DNA from: Streptomyces aculeolatus
Lineage (GTDB): Bacteria > Actinomycetota > Actinomycetes > Streptomycetales > Streptomycetaceae
Assembly: GCF_020400605.1 (NCBI RefSeq)
Contig: NZ_JAINRD010000022.1
Location: 114,128 to 178,127 of the forward strand
DNA length: 64,000 bases
Reading direction: 5' to 3'
Below are positions 25,378 to 33,914 of this stretch, piece by piece. Below the pieces are notes generated by a model. It ran no database searches. It was not told where the DNA came from and worked only from the letters and a program-made list of their open reading frames with translations. The translations under genes and the position numbers were made by a program. Each line of letters opens with the position of its first letter. The first letter of the stretch is position 1.

Positions 25378-26609
25378 CCACGACCCCGACCCGCACCCCG
25401 CCGACCGCGCGGCAGGGCCCGCTGCCCGACCCCGCGCGCCTGCGTGCCGCCGTCGAGGAATACGCGCACGCCTTCCGCGCCACCGCCCTGGCCATGGACG
25501 AGCCCGGGGCCGACCCCAGGACCCTCAACCCCGTCGTCCACGACGCCTACTTCCCGGTCCTCCTCGGCCTGCCGCCCGCGTACAACCCGGACCCGCTGAT
25601 CGTCGACGGCCGCCCCTGCCACCTGCACTCGTGCGTCGAGCGCGTCGTCGTCTACGAGCGCCTCGCCTGGGGCGACGCGGCGCTGATGGTCGCCGCCCCC
25701 GGGCCCTCCCTCTCCGGGGTGCTCACCGAGGAGTTGGGCGACGACGACCAGAAGGAGCGCTACTACACCACCCTGGCCGCCCGCCCCACCTGGACGTTCT
25801 TCGCGCTCACCGAGCCGCACGCCGGCTCCGACGCCACCGCGCTGACCACCGCGCTCACCGAGTCCGGCACGGAGTCCGGTACGGAGCCCGGCACCGGGTC
25901 CGGGGGCTCCGGCTCGTACCGGCTCAGCGGCGTGAAGAAGTACATCGGCAACGCCGTCCGGGCCGACCTCGGCGTCGTCTTCGCCCGCATCAGGCCCGGC
26001 CCCGTCGGCGTCGTCGCCGTGCTGGTCGAGCCCACCCGGCCCGGCTTCACCGCCACCGCGCTGCCCACCACCGGCATGCGCGCCATCGGGCTCAGCGAGG
26101 TCCGCCTCGACGACGTGCCCGTGTCCCGCTCCGACATCCTCGGCATGCACCTGTCCGCCACCCGTCGCGGCATCGTCGGCGCGATGCGCACCTTCAACCG
26201 CGCCCGCCCGGTCGTCGCCGCCATGGCCCTCGGCATCGCCCAGGCCGCCTGGGACTACGCCGCCGTCCACCGCCGCGCGCTGCGCGCCGACGAGTCGCAC
26301 GCGAGGGAGGTCCTGCGGCGGCGGCTGGCCGGCACCCGGCGGCTGGTGCTGGCCGCCGCGGAACAGGCCGACCGCGACCCCGGCGACGGCACCGTCGCGT
26401 CGGCCGCCAAGTACCGGGCCGCCGAACTGGCCCTGGAGACCGCCGAGTACGCCCTTGGCCTCTTCGGCCCCGGCGCCCGGCTGGAGCACCCGCTGCTCGA
26501 CAAGCTGCACCGGGACGCCCGGGCCTTCGAGTTCATGGAGGGCACCGGCACCATGCAGCGGCTCAACCTCGCCCTGGGCCACCGGAAAGGCAGGATCCTC
26601 GATGACTGA
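25374..26609 (+). CDS. Acyl-CoA/acyl-ACP dehydrogenase
   Basis: The 411-residue flavoprotein shows the family pattern: helical N-terminus, FFALTEPHAGSDATALTT (FAD/substrate segment, about 140-157), YRLSGVKKYIGNAVRADLGVV, and a C-terminal bundle with Glu in FEFMEGTGTMQRLNLALG as probable catalytic base. A low-complexity insert TESGTESGTEPGTGSGGSG (about 160-180) is unusual and sits in a surface loop. Such enzymes introduce an alpha,beta double bond; in biosynthetic clusters they often act on carrier-bound amino acyl groups, as with prolyl-carrier oxidation to pyrrolyl. The substrate here could be the amino-acyl starter or the mature chain. It is translationally linked on both sides. Confidence 0.82.
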   Translation: MTTTPTRTPPTARQGPLPDPARLRAAVEEYAHAFRATALAMDEPGADPRTLNPVVHDAYFPVLLGLPPAYNPDPLIVDGRPCHLHSCVERVVVYERLAWGDAALMVAAPGPSLSGVLTEELGDDDQKERYYTTLAARPTWTFFALTEPHAGSDATALTTALTESGTESGTEPGTGSGGSGSYRLSGVKKYIGNAVRADLGVVFARIRPGPVGVVAVLVEPTRPGFTATALPTTGMRAIGLSEVRLDDVPVSRSDILGMHLSATRRGIVGAMRTFNRARPVVAAMALGIAQAAWDYAAVHRRALRADESHAREVLRRRLAGTRRLVLAAAEQADRDPGDGTVASAAKYRAAELALETAEYALGLFGPGARLEHPLLDKLHRDARAFEFMEGTGTMQRLNLALGHRKGRILDD

Positions 26610-27960
26610 CGTCAAGGAGCACGGCGACCCGGCCCCGGGCCCCGCCCCCGCCGCGCCCGCCGGCCTGCGGGGCCGGCTGCGCGGGCTGGCCGTCCCCATC
26701 TGCCTCGGCGTCGTCACCGGCCTCGGCGCCCAGTTCGCCATCTCGGCGCTGCTGGGCAACATGGGCGGCGACGCGCTGTACATCAGGGCCCTGTTCATCC
26801 CCGTCTCCTTCTTCTTCCTGGCACTGGAGGAGGGCATCGAGATCAGCAGCCAGGTCGTCTCCGCGCGCCGCCGCGGCGCCGCCGCGGGCGACGACTCGCA
26901 GCCGCCGCTGGTCCGGATCGGGGCCATCGCGCTCGGCTGCTTCGCCGTCGCCGCGGCGGTCATCGCGCTGGCCGCGCCGCAGATGGCGGAGACGCTCGAC
27001 GTGGACGCCGCCGCGCACGACGACTTCGTGCTCTTCGCCCGGCTGGTGGCCGCCTCGTTCCTGCTGGCCGTCCTCACCTCGGTGGTCGCGGGCACGCTGC
27101 GCGGCTGGGGCAGCGCCCGGTCGGCGTCGGTCATCACCATCGCCGTCGCCGGGATGCAGGTGCTCGGGGTCTGGCTCCTCGGCTTCTACGCGGACATGGG
27201 CGTCTTCGCCGTGCCCGCGTCCATCGCCGGCGCCTCCGTGGTGGGACTGGCCTCGGGGCTGATCCTGCTGGCGCGCACCGGGCTGCTGCGCTTCGGCGGT
27301 CCCGCGGAGCCGCTGAAGCAGACGGTGGGGATCCTGGTCACCGTCGGCGTGCCGGTGGCCGTCTCGTACCTCTTCATCGCCGGCATGAACTACACCTCGC
27401 TGTGGGTGCTGTCGGACTTCGGCTCCGACGCCGTCGCCGGCTACGGCGGCGCGCACGCCGTCCAGGTGCTGTCGCTGTCGCCCGCGATCGCGCTCGGCTC
27501 GGCCGTGGCCATCACCATGAACCAGCTCCTCGGCGCCGGTGAGGGCCACCTGCTGCGGGCCGTCCTGCGCGAGGGCGTGCGGTACGTGCTGATGGTGTAC
27601 GCGCTGCTGGCCGTCGCCGGCTTCGCGCTGGCGGGGCCGCTCGGCAGGCTGATGAGCGACGACGGCGGCACCGCCGCGTTCACCGACGACTACCTGACGA
27701 TCGTCGCGCCGAGCTGGCTGGCGTTCGGGCTGCTCAACATGGTGACGATGAGCCTGCAGCAGGTGCGCAACGGGCACATCACCATCGCCTCCGACATCGT
27801 CTACCTCGGTGCCGTCAACGTCGGCGGCGGGCTGCTCGCCCGCGCCGTAGACCACGCGGAGGCGTACTTCGTCGCCCTGGCCGCCGGCAACGTCGTCATC
27901 GCCGGGCTGCTGCTGGCCACGGCCTGGCAGCGCTTCGGCCGGGCCGCGGAGGCGGCCTAG
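26602..27960 (+). CDS. MATE-family efflux transporter
   Basis: The 452-residue protein has about twelve membrane segments in two homologous halves and MATE-like features (LVTVGVPVAVSYLFIAGMNY opening the second half; ALGSAVAITMNQLLGAGEG). It starts at ATG 26602, overlapping the dehydrogenase by eight bases, and its stop abuts the next GTG. MATE proteins export cationic or amphipathic compounds by Na+ or H+ antiport, which fits an amine-bearing lipid-like product. With the MFS protein of operon A this gives the region two exporters. Confidence 0.83.
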   Translation: MTDVKEHGDPAPGPAPAAPAGLRGRLRGLAVPICLGVVTGLGAQFAISALLGNMGGDALYIRALFIPVSFFFLALEEGIEISSQVVSARRRGAAAGDDSQPPLVRIGAIALGCFAVAAAVIALAAPQMAETLDVDAAAHDDFVLFARLVAASFLLAVLTSVVAGTLRGWGSARSASVITIAVAGMQVLGVWLLGFYADMGVFAVPASIAGASVVGLASGLILLARTGLLRFGGPAEPLKQTVGILVTVGVPVAVSYLFIAGMNYTSLWVLSDFGSDAVAGYGGAHAVQVLSLSPAIALGSAVAITMNQLLGAGEGHLLRAVLREGVRYVLMVYALLAVAGFALAGPLGRLMSDDGGTAAFTDDYLTIVAPSWLAFGLLNMVTMSLQQVRNGHITIASDIVYLGAVNVGGGLLARAVDHAEAYFVALAAGNVVIAGLLLATAWQRFGRAAEAA

Positions 27961-28689
27961 GTGGGCGGGGGCGCGGGCGGCGCCGGCGGCGGCGGTGCGC
28001 TGCGGGTCTGGGACGTCGACCTGTCCGGCGACGCCGGTGCGGCCGGCCCCGCCGCGGAGCTGCTCACCGACGCGGAACGGGCGCGCGCCGCACGGCTCGC
28101 CGACCCCGTACGCGGCGCGGTGCTGCTCCGCTCGCACGCCGCCGCCCGGCGGCTGCTCGCCGACCACCTGCGGCTGCCGCCCGAGCGGATCGGCTGGAGC
28201 GCGGGACGCAACGGCAAGCCGGCGCTGACCGGCGCGGGCCGCGGCTGCCAGTGGAACCTGTCCCGCTCGGGGCCGCGCGCCCTCGTCGCCGTCGGCGGCG
28301 CCGTGCCCGTGGGCGTCGACATCCAGCAGGAGCACCCGCACGGCGACCCGCTGGCCCTGGCCAGGCGGTTCTTCGCGCCCGCGGAGGCGGCGCAGCTCGC
28401 CGCGCTGCCCGCGGGCCGGGCCCGGGTGCGGCGGCTGTGCCTGCTGCTGGCCCGCAAGGAGGCGTGGGCCAAGGCCGCCGGCGGGCGGCTGCTGGACTTC
28501 CTGCGCCACGACGCCGGCGGCGCCCCGGCACCGTACGGCACGGCCCGCCTGCTGGACGGCGCCGCGTACGCCGTTGCCGACCTCGCGACCGGACCGGGGT
28601 ACGCCGCCGCGGTCGCCACCGCCGGCCGCACGACCGGCCGCATCGACTACCGCAGTTGTGACTGGAGGGACCTGTGCGTACCGAACTGA
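27961..28689 (+). CDS. Sfp-type 4'-phosphopantetheinyl transferase (second copy)
   Basis: The 242-residue protein begins at GTG 27961 directly after the MATE stop. Sfp motifs are VPVGVDIQQE (Mg-binding Asp; about residues 114-123) and LLLARKEAWAKAAGGRL (about 161-177); the N-lobe has LLRSHAAARRLLADHLRLPP and GRNGKPAL. It is quite different from the operon A copy, so this is not a recent duplication. The C-terminus overlaps the next gene by 16 bases. Two transferases for two types of carrier (PUFA-type ACP and small ACP) is an attractive but untested explanation. Confidence 0.83.
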   Translation: MGGGAGGAGGGGALRVWDVDLSGDAGAAGPAAELLTDAERARAARLADPVRGAVLLRSHAAARRLLADHLRLPPERIGWSAGRNGKPALTGAGRGCQWNLSRSGPRALVAVGGAVPVGVDIQQEHPHGDPLALARRFFAPAEAAQLAALPAGRARVRRLCLLLARKEAWAKAAGGRLLDFLRHDAGGAPAPYGTARLLDGAAYAVADLATGPGYAAAVATAGRTTGRIDYRSCDWRDLCVPN

Positions 28690-30194
28690 GCGAGGTGGCG
28701 GGCCACACCGCCCGCACCGTCACCGTCGGCATCGCCGAAGCGCCCGCGGGCCTCGGGCCCGTGACCTGGGGCCAGTGGGCCATCCGGCGGGCGATGCTCG
28801 ACACCGAGCCCGACGACCACGGCACCAACGTCAAGGTGGTGGTGCCCGTCGAGCCCGCCGTCCCCGCCGTCCGGGCGGTCGAGGCCGTACGCGGGCTGCT
28901 CACCGTCTACGACGCGCTGCGCACCCGCGTCCACGTGGGCGGCGACGGCGCGATGCACCAGGAGCTGGACGGCGGCGGCACGTTCGACGTGCACCTCTTC
29001 GACGCCGGGGGCGAGGCGGCCGCGGCGGCGCTCGCCGACGACATCGAACGTCGGTGGCGCGCCGTGCGGTTCGCCTACGACCGCGAGTGGCCGGTACGCG
29101 CCGCGCTCGTGTGCACCGGCGGCAAGGTGGTGCGCGCCGTGCTCGTCCTCGCGCACGTCGCCACCGACGCGATGGGCCTGACCCTGCTGCACCGCGCGCT
29201 GACCGAGCTGCTGCACGGTGCGGACCCGGCGGCGCTGCGTGCGGCGGGCCGCGGCCACCAGCCGCTCGAGGAGGCCGGGTTCCAGGCGTCCGAGAAGGGC
29301 CGCAAGCGCGACGCGGCGGCCCGGCGGCACTGGGTGGAGTCCCTGCGGGACGCCCCCGAGCGGCTGTTCAGCCGCCGGCCCGGCGTGCGCCCGCGGTTCC
29401 GGCAGGCGGTGCTCGCCTCGCCGAGCCTGCCGGGGGCGCTGCGGACGCTGGACGAGCGCTGGCGGATCAGCTCCTCGGCGATCCTGCTCGCCGCCGCGTC
29501 CGCGGTGGTGGCCCGGCAGTCGCGGCACGACCGCGCGGTGTTCCAGGTGATGGTGAGCAACCGGTTCCAGCCCGCGCTGCGGGAGGCGGTGAGCACGGTG
29601 ACGCTGGAGGGCCTGTTCACGCTCGACGCGGGGCTCGGACCCGACGCGGGGCCCGCGGAGTTCGAGGCGCTGGCGCGGCGCGCGGCGCAGGCGGCGATGA
29701 AGACGTACTACCACGCCTACTACGACAAGTCGGCCCTGCTGGGCGACCTGCGCAGGCTGGACGAGCGGCGCGGCCGGCCGACGGACCGCACCTGCTGGTA
29801 CAACGACCTGCGGGACCTGATCACCGAGGCGCGCTCGGTGGACCGGCGCGAACACGGGGGCCCGCCGGAGAAGTCGGTCATCGAGTGGCAGACGCTCGGC
29901 CGGCAGTCGGAGACCTCGGTGGCCTGGCACGTGTACAGCACCCGGCACTTCATGCCGGTGTCGCTGACCATGGACACCAGCCTGATCGACGAGCCCGCCG
30001 CGGAGGCGATGCTGACGGGGTTCGAGGCGCTGATCGTCGACGCGGCACGGGCGGCGGAGGCGGCGGGACCGGTCGAAGCAGCCGAATCAGCCGAAGCAGC
30101 CGAACCGGCGGGACTGGCGGGACCGGCGGAACCGGCCGTCGGCGGGGGTACGGGCGAGGGTGCCGCGGCCCGTGGCCGGGCGGCACTCGCATGA
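28674..30194 (+). CDS. Condensation/PapA-type acyltransferase domain protein
   Basis: The 506-residue protein has the two-lobed condensation/CoA-dependent acyltransferase layout. Its active-site motif reads A-H161-V-A-T-D165-A: the catalytic His and structural Asp of HHxxxDG remain, while the first His and final Gly are Ala. A second-lobe RFQPALREAVSTVTLEGLFT segment fits the solvent-channel strand, and RTCWYNDLRD the DFGWG-like region. The last 50 residues are an Ala/Glu/Pro repeat. Such stand-alone proteins release carrier-bound chains onto amines or alcohols. With no thioesterase in the cluster, it is the best candidate for chain release. The GTG start overlaps the transferase gene. A wax-ester or PapA-like role is possible. 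Confidence 0.68.
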   Translation: MRTELSEVAGHTARTVTVGIAEAPAGLGPVTWGQWAIRRAMLDTEPDDHGTNVKVVVPVEPAVPAVRAVEAVRGLLTVYDALRTRVHVGGDGAMHQELDGGGTFDVHLFDAGGEAAAAALADDIERRWRAVRFAYDREWPVRAALVCTGGKVVRAVLVLAHVATDAMGLTLLHRALTELLHGADPAALRAAGRGHQPLEEAGFQASEKGRKRDAAARRHWVESLRDAPERLFSRRPGVRPRFRQAVLASPSLPGALRTLDERWRISSSAILLAAASAVVARQSRHDRAVFQVMVSNRFQPALREAVSTVTLEGLFTLDAGLGPDAGPAEFEALARRAAQAAMKTYYHAYYDKSALLGDLRRLDERRGRPTDRTCWYNDLRDLITEARSVDRREHGGPPEKSVIEWQTLGRQSETSVAWHVYSTRHFMPVSLTMDTSLIDEPAAEAMLTGFEALIVDAARAAEAAGPVEAAESAEAAEPAGLAGPAEPAVGGGTGEGAAARGRAALA

Positions 30195-32014
30195 CGCGAC
30201 CGCCCGTCCGGCTCAGCACCGTCGTCATGTGCCACCCCTCGCGCCTCGCCGGCGCCGAGCGGGTCGCCGGCGAGTGCGCGCCGCTGCCCGTCCGCATCGT
30301 CCGGGACCCGGAGCCCGACGGGCTCCCCAGCCCGCTGCGCACCGCGAAGGTCGCGTGGGCGGCGGTCGCCCCCGGCGCCACCCACCACCTGGTGGTGCAG
30401 GACGACGCCCACCTCGCCCCCGGCTTCGCCGGGCACGTCACCGCGCTCCTCGAACGGCACCCCGACCGTGCCGTGTCGCTGAGCGTGCTGTGGGTGTCGC
30501 CGTACAACTCCTACCGGGTGCGGCAGGCCGCGGTGGGCGGCTACGCCGCGGTGCGGCTGGCGCCGTGGGAGTGGGTGCCGTCGCTGGCCCTGGCGCTGCC
30601 GGCGGACACCGCCCGCGAACTCGCGGCGTACCTCGCGGAGTTCCCCGACGACACCCGCGACGACGACGAGCACATCGCGGTGTTCTGCGCCGAGCGCGGC
30701 ATCCCCGTCGTGGCTCCCGTACCGCACGTCCTCGACCACGGCATGGGTCCTTCGGTGGCGGGCAACGACCACCACGGCATCCGGCTCGCCGTCGCCTGCG
30801 CGGCCGGGCCCGTCGGCACCGCGCACTGGGCGGGGCCGGAGCTGGCGGACCCCGCGCGCCACGGCGGCCTCGGCTACGCCGTCGAACTCGTCGCGTCCCG
30901 CTGCCACGTGCGGATCCGGCGCAGCGGTGCACAGGAGGCGGCGGAGCAGCCGTTCACCTGGCCGTGGCGCCCCTGGTCGGCGCTGCTCGGCGTGCCGCAC
31001 GAGGCCGTCGCCGCGGCCGCCCGCGCCGCGGGGCCCCCGCCGCGGGCGCTGCCCGCGGAGCCGGCCGGGGAGGTGTGGGCCGCGGGCTACCTCCTCGGCG
31101 CGCTCACGCCCGGCGCCGGGGACGACCGGGCCGAGCACCGCCGTGTCCGCGACGACGCCCGCGCGGCGGCGCTGCGCAGCTGGATCACCGCGGGGCTGCG
31201 CCCCGACCACCTGGCGGAGCTGGGTGCGGAGGGGTGCGCGGCGGCGGCGCGGTGGGCCGCGCACGCGGTCGCCGCGGGCCGGGCAGCGCGCGCCGCGGAG
31301 GAGCGGGCGGCGGCGTACGGAACGGGCGCCCCGGCGCCGTACGCGGAAATGCCCGCGGTACGCGGGGACTCGACCGCGGCGCAGGGGGCGGCCCCCGCCG
31401 CATCCGCGGGCACGCCCCCCGGGTACGGGGCACCCCGCCGCACCGGCACGGCCGGCGGCACCCGCGAGGCCGCTGCCCGGCTCGCCGCCGTGGAGCGGAT
31501 GGCGCGCCGCGAGGCCCGGCTGCTGCTGGGGCCCGCGCCCGGGGAACTGCCCGACGTGCGGCTCAAGGTGGTGCCCTGCCCGGAGCACCCCGGGGCCGAT
31601 CCGGCCCTGCCCACGCGGGACTTGCCCGTGCGCTGGCTCGGCGAGCACCTCAGCGAGGTGGCGGGCGACTCCGCCCTGGCCGTCCTCGCCTGCGAACGGC
31701 TGGAACCCCGCCCGCTCGCCGGCCTCGCCGCGCTCGTCGACGGCGGCTGGAAGGGCACCGTCGAGACCCGCGCCGCCACCGTGGCCCGGCTGCGCGCCGC
31801 GGGGCTGCGCGGCGCGGCGCTGACCGCGGCGGTGGACGACGCGGAGCGCCGGTTCGCGGCCGGCGACGGCGCCGTCGTCACCCTCCCCGCCGCCTGCCGC
31901 GCCGCCGGCGGCACGCCGCGCCGGCTGTGGCCGCACGACGATCCGGAGCTGTCCGCGGACGACGCCCACTACGCACGGCTGCGGCTGCGGTACGTACGGG
32001 AAACGCCGCTGTAG
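30191..32014 (+). CDS. Unassigned large protein with GT-A-like N-terminal domain
   Basis: The 607-residue protein starts in ATGA overlap with the previous gene. Residues 1-210 look like a nucleotide-sugar transferase fold: LSTVVMCHPSRLAGAERVAG, VVQDDAHLAPGFAGHVTALL (a possible DxD-type metal site) and VLDHGMGPSVAGNDHHG. The middle (about 240-400) is helical and Ala-rich, followed by a low-complexity linker and a second mixed region with VRLKVVPCPEHPGADPA and WLGEHLSEVAGDSALAVLAC. I do not recognise the C-terminal half. It closes operon B, just before a strong terminator. A sugar-transfer step to the product is a cautious guess. Confidence 0.5.
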   Translation: MTRPPVRLSTVVMCHPSRLAGAERVAGECAPLPVRIVRDPEPDGLPSPLRTAKVAWAAVAPGATHHLVVQDDAHLAPGFAGHVTALLERHPDRAVSLSVLWVSPYNSYRVRQAAVGGYAAVRLAPWEWVPSLALALPADTARELAAYLAEFPDDTRDDDEHIAVFCAERGIPVVAPVPHVLDHGMGPSVAGNDHHGIRLAVACAAGPVGTAHWAGPELADPARHGGLGYAVELVASRCHVRIRRSGAQEAAEQPFTWPWRPWSALLGVPHEAVAAAARAAGPPPRALPAEPAGEVWAAGYLLGALTPGAGDDRAEHRRVRDDARAAALRSWITAGLRPDHLAELGAEGCAAAARWAAHAVAAGRAARAAEERAAAYGTGAPAPYAEMPAVRGDSTAAQGAAPAASAGTPPGYGAPRRTGTAGGTREAAARLAAVERMARREARLLLGPAPGELPDVRLKVVPCPEHPGADPALPTRDLPVRWLGEHLSEVAGDSALAVLACERLEPRPLAGLAALVDGGWKGTVETRAATVARLRAAGLRGAALTAAVDDAERRFAAGDGAVVTLPAACRAAGGTPRRLWPHDDPELSADDAHYARLRLRYVRETPL

Positions 32015-32042
32015 CGGCGCGGCGCAGGGCCGTCCGTCCCCC

Positions 32043-32088
32043 GGGGCGGTCGGGGTACCGGTGTGGTCACCGGTGCCCCGGCCGCCCC
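32043..32088 (+). terminator. Strong hairpin terminator of operon B
   Basis: The arms GGGGCGG-x2-GGGG and CCCC-x2-CCGCCCC, with an inner ACCGGTG/CACCGGT pairing, form a stem of about 20 base pairs with a very short loop, 28 bases after the operon B stop. No long T tract follows, which is usual for streptomycete terminators. Confidence 0.75.
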
Positions 32089-32136
32089 TTCGTGTGTCCG
32101 TGCTGGGTCGTCCGGGGGAAAACCATGTTTCCTCTC

Positions 32137-32197
32137 TTGACGGCCTCGGGGTGACCTGCCTAACGTGCTTGATAACACATTCTTAGATAGTGATAAC
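32137..32197 (+). promoter_or_regulatory. Promoter and repeated operator of the B6-degradation operon
   Basis: TTGACG (32137-32142) and TAACGT (32161-32166) are spaced 18 bases apart. Directly downstream, the heptamer TGATAAC occurs twice in the same orientation (32170-32176 and 32191-32197), 21 bases apart, i.e. two helical turns. A regulator bound there would overlap the transcription start. The IclR protein at the operon end is the obvious candidate. Confidence 0.6.
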
Positions 32198-32246
32198 CCG
32201 ATCGGCCAACTCCGGTGTCGCTCTGATGCGCGGAGAGGAGCTTTCC

Positions 32247-33026
32247 ATGGAATCCATGGGGATTTCAGCGCAGGGTATCGCGATGAGTTTTGCTCGGCGC
32301 GAGCAGGAACAGACGGTTCTGGAGAACCTGGACCTCGACATCACCCCCGGCAGCTTTGTCACGCTGCTCGGCCCCTCAGGATGCGGCAAGAGCACGCTGC
32401 TGAAAATCCTGGGCGGCATTCTCGAACCCACGGAAGGCACGGTGCGGATCGGCGGGCAGCCGGCCGCGGACGCGGTCAAGGGCCGCTTCATCGGCCTCGT
32501 ACCGCAGCGGCCCGCGCTGCTGCCGTGGAAGTCCGCGGTGCAGAACGCGAGCATGCTGCGGCAGATCGCGGCGGGCGAGCGCGCCGCCGACGCCGCCCCC
32601 GCGGCGCGCCGGGCGCTGGAGCTGGTCGGCCTCGCCGCGGCGGAGGACAAGCTGCCGCACGAGCTGTCCGGCGGCATGGCACAGCGCGTGTCCATCGCCC
32701 GCGCGCTGGCCATGGACCCGGCGATCCTGCTGATGGACGAACCGTTCGGTGCGCTGGACGCCATCACCAGGGACGAGATGAACCTGAAGCTCGCCGAGAT
32801 CTGGGCGGCGACCGGCAAGACGGTCGTCTTCGTCACCCACTCCATCTCCGAGGCGGTCTTCCTCTCCGACACCGTGCACGTGATGGGTCTGGACCGGGGG
32901 CGCTTCCTGGAGACGCTCGACGTCGCCCTGCCCCGGCCGCGCACCCGCGAGGTGCTCGACGACCCCGTGTTCACCGAGTACACGGGCCGGCTGCGCGGCC
33001 ACCTGGAACCGAAAGCGACGGTCTGA
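32247..33026 (+). CDS. ABC transporter ATPase (TauB/SsuB/ThiZ type)
   Basis: The 259-residue ATPase has Walker A GPSGCGKST, Q-loop LVPQRPALLPW, signature LSGGMAQR, Walker B ILLMDEPFGALDA and the switch His in FVTHS. The family energises import of sulfonates, nitrate, thiamine precursors or aromatic compounds. ATG 32247 is chosen because GAGGAG lies seven bases upstream; an earlier GTG would include the operator repeats. It is first in an operon with permease, binding protein and pyridine-degradation enzymes, suggesting uptake of a B6-type compound. Confidence 0.88.
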   Translation: MESMGISAQGIAMSFARREQEQTVLENLDLDITPGSFVTLLGPSGCGKSTLLKILGGILEPTEGTVRIGGQPAADAVKGRFIGLVPQRPALLPWKSAVQNASMLRQIAAGERAADAAPAARRALELVGLAAAEDKLPHELSGGMAQRVSIARALAMDPAILLMDEPFGALDAITRDEMNLKLAEIWAATGKTVVFVTHSISEAVFLSDTVHVMGLDRGRFLETLDVALPRPRTREVLDDPVFTEYTGRLRGHLEPKATV

Positions 33027-33027
33027 C

Positions 33028-33876
33028 ATGGCGCTCGCACAGGACGACGTGAAGAAGCCGGCCGGGCGCCGCCCCGGCGGCCGGCGCCCCCGCGGCGGGG
33101 CGGTCCGCGGCTGGATCCGGCGCGTGTGGCCCAGCCTCACCGTCTTCGTCGCCGGCTTCGTGCTCTGGGAGCTGGCCGTCGAGGTCTTCGGCATCTCCAG
33201 CTTCGAGCTGGCCAAGCCCAGCGAGTTCCTCGCCGAGATGTGGCGCTCGCGCGACATGCTGTGGGACGCCACCTGGGTCACCACCCAGGAGATCCTCTAC
33301 GGCTTCCTGCTCAGCTTCGCCGTCGGCGTGCTGCTCGCCGTGCTCATCGTCCGCTTCGGCTGGCTGGAGCGCGCGCTCTACCCCCTGATCGTGCTCTTCC
33401 AGGTCGTACCCAAGGTCGCCCTGGCGCCGATCTTCATCCTCTGGTTCGGCTACGGCCTCGCGCCGAAGCTGCTGCTCATCGTGGTGATCACGTTCTTCCC
33501 GATCACCCTCAACATGATCGTCGGCCTCAAGGCCATCGACCAGGACCTGCTGCTGCTCATGCGGTCCGTGGGCTCGTCGCGGAACCAGATCCTCACCCGT
33601 ATCCAGATCCCCACCTCGCTGCCGTACCTCTTCGCCGGCATGCGCATCGCGATCACCCTCGCCGTCATCGGCGCGGTGGTGGCGGAGTTCTCCGGCGCCG
33701 AGAACGGCCTCGGCTATCTCATCCAGTTCGCCTCGACGCAGCTGGACACCCCGCTCATGTTTGCGGCCCTGACCCTCGTGTCCCTGCTCGGCCTGATCCT
33801 GTATTACGCGATGTCGCTGCTGGAGTTCGTACTCCGCAAGCGATTCCCGCACATCACGGCCGACACCACCCGTTGA
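33028..33876 (+). CDS. ABC transporter permease (TauC/SsuC/ThiX type)
   Basis: The 282-residue protein has a basic N-terminus (residues 1-35) then about six membrane helices. The EAA loop between helices carries the pattern MRSVGSSRNQILTRIQIPTSLPYLFAGMRIA, typical of this permease family. It begins one base after the ATPase stop. It should form the homodimeric channel fed by the lipoprotein encoded next. Confidence 0.88.
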   Translation: MALAQDDVKKPAGRRPGGRRPRGGAVRGWIRRVWPSLTVFVAGFVLWELAVEVFGISSFELAKPSEFLAEMWRSRDMLWDATWVTTQEILYGFLLSFAVGVLLAVLIVRFGWLERALYPLIVLFQVVPKVALAPIFILWFGYGLAPKLLLIVVITFFPITLNMIVGLKAIDQDLLLLMRSVGSSRNQILTRIQIPTSLPYLFAGMRIAITLAVIGAVVAEFSGAENGLGYLIQFASTQLDTPLMFAALTLVSLLGLILYYAMSLLEFVLRKRFPHITADTTR

Positions 33877-33914
33877 ATCCGGTTTTGCATTCTCTCCTGC
33901 ACTAGGAGCCCATC

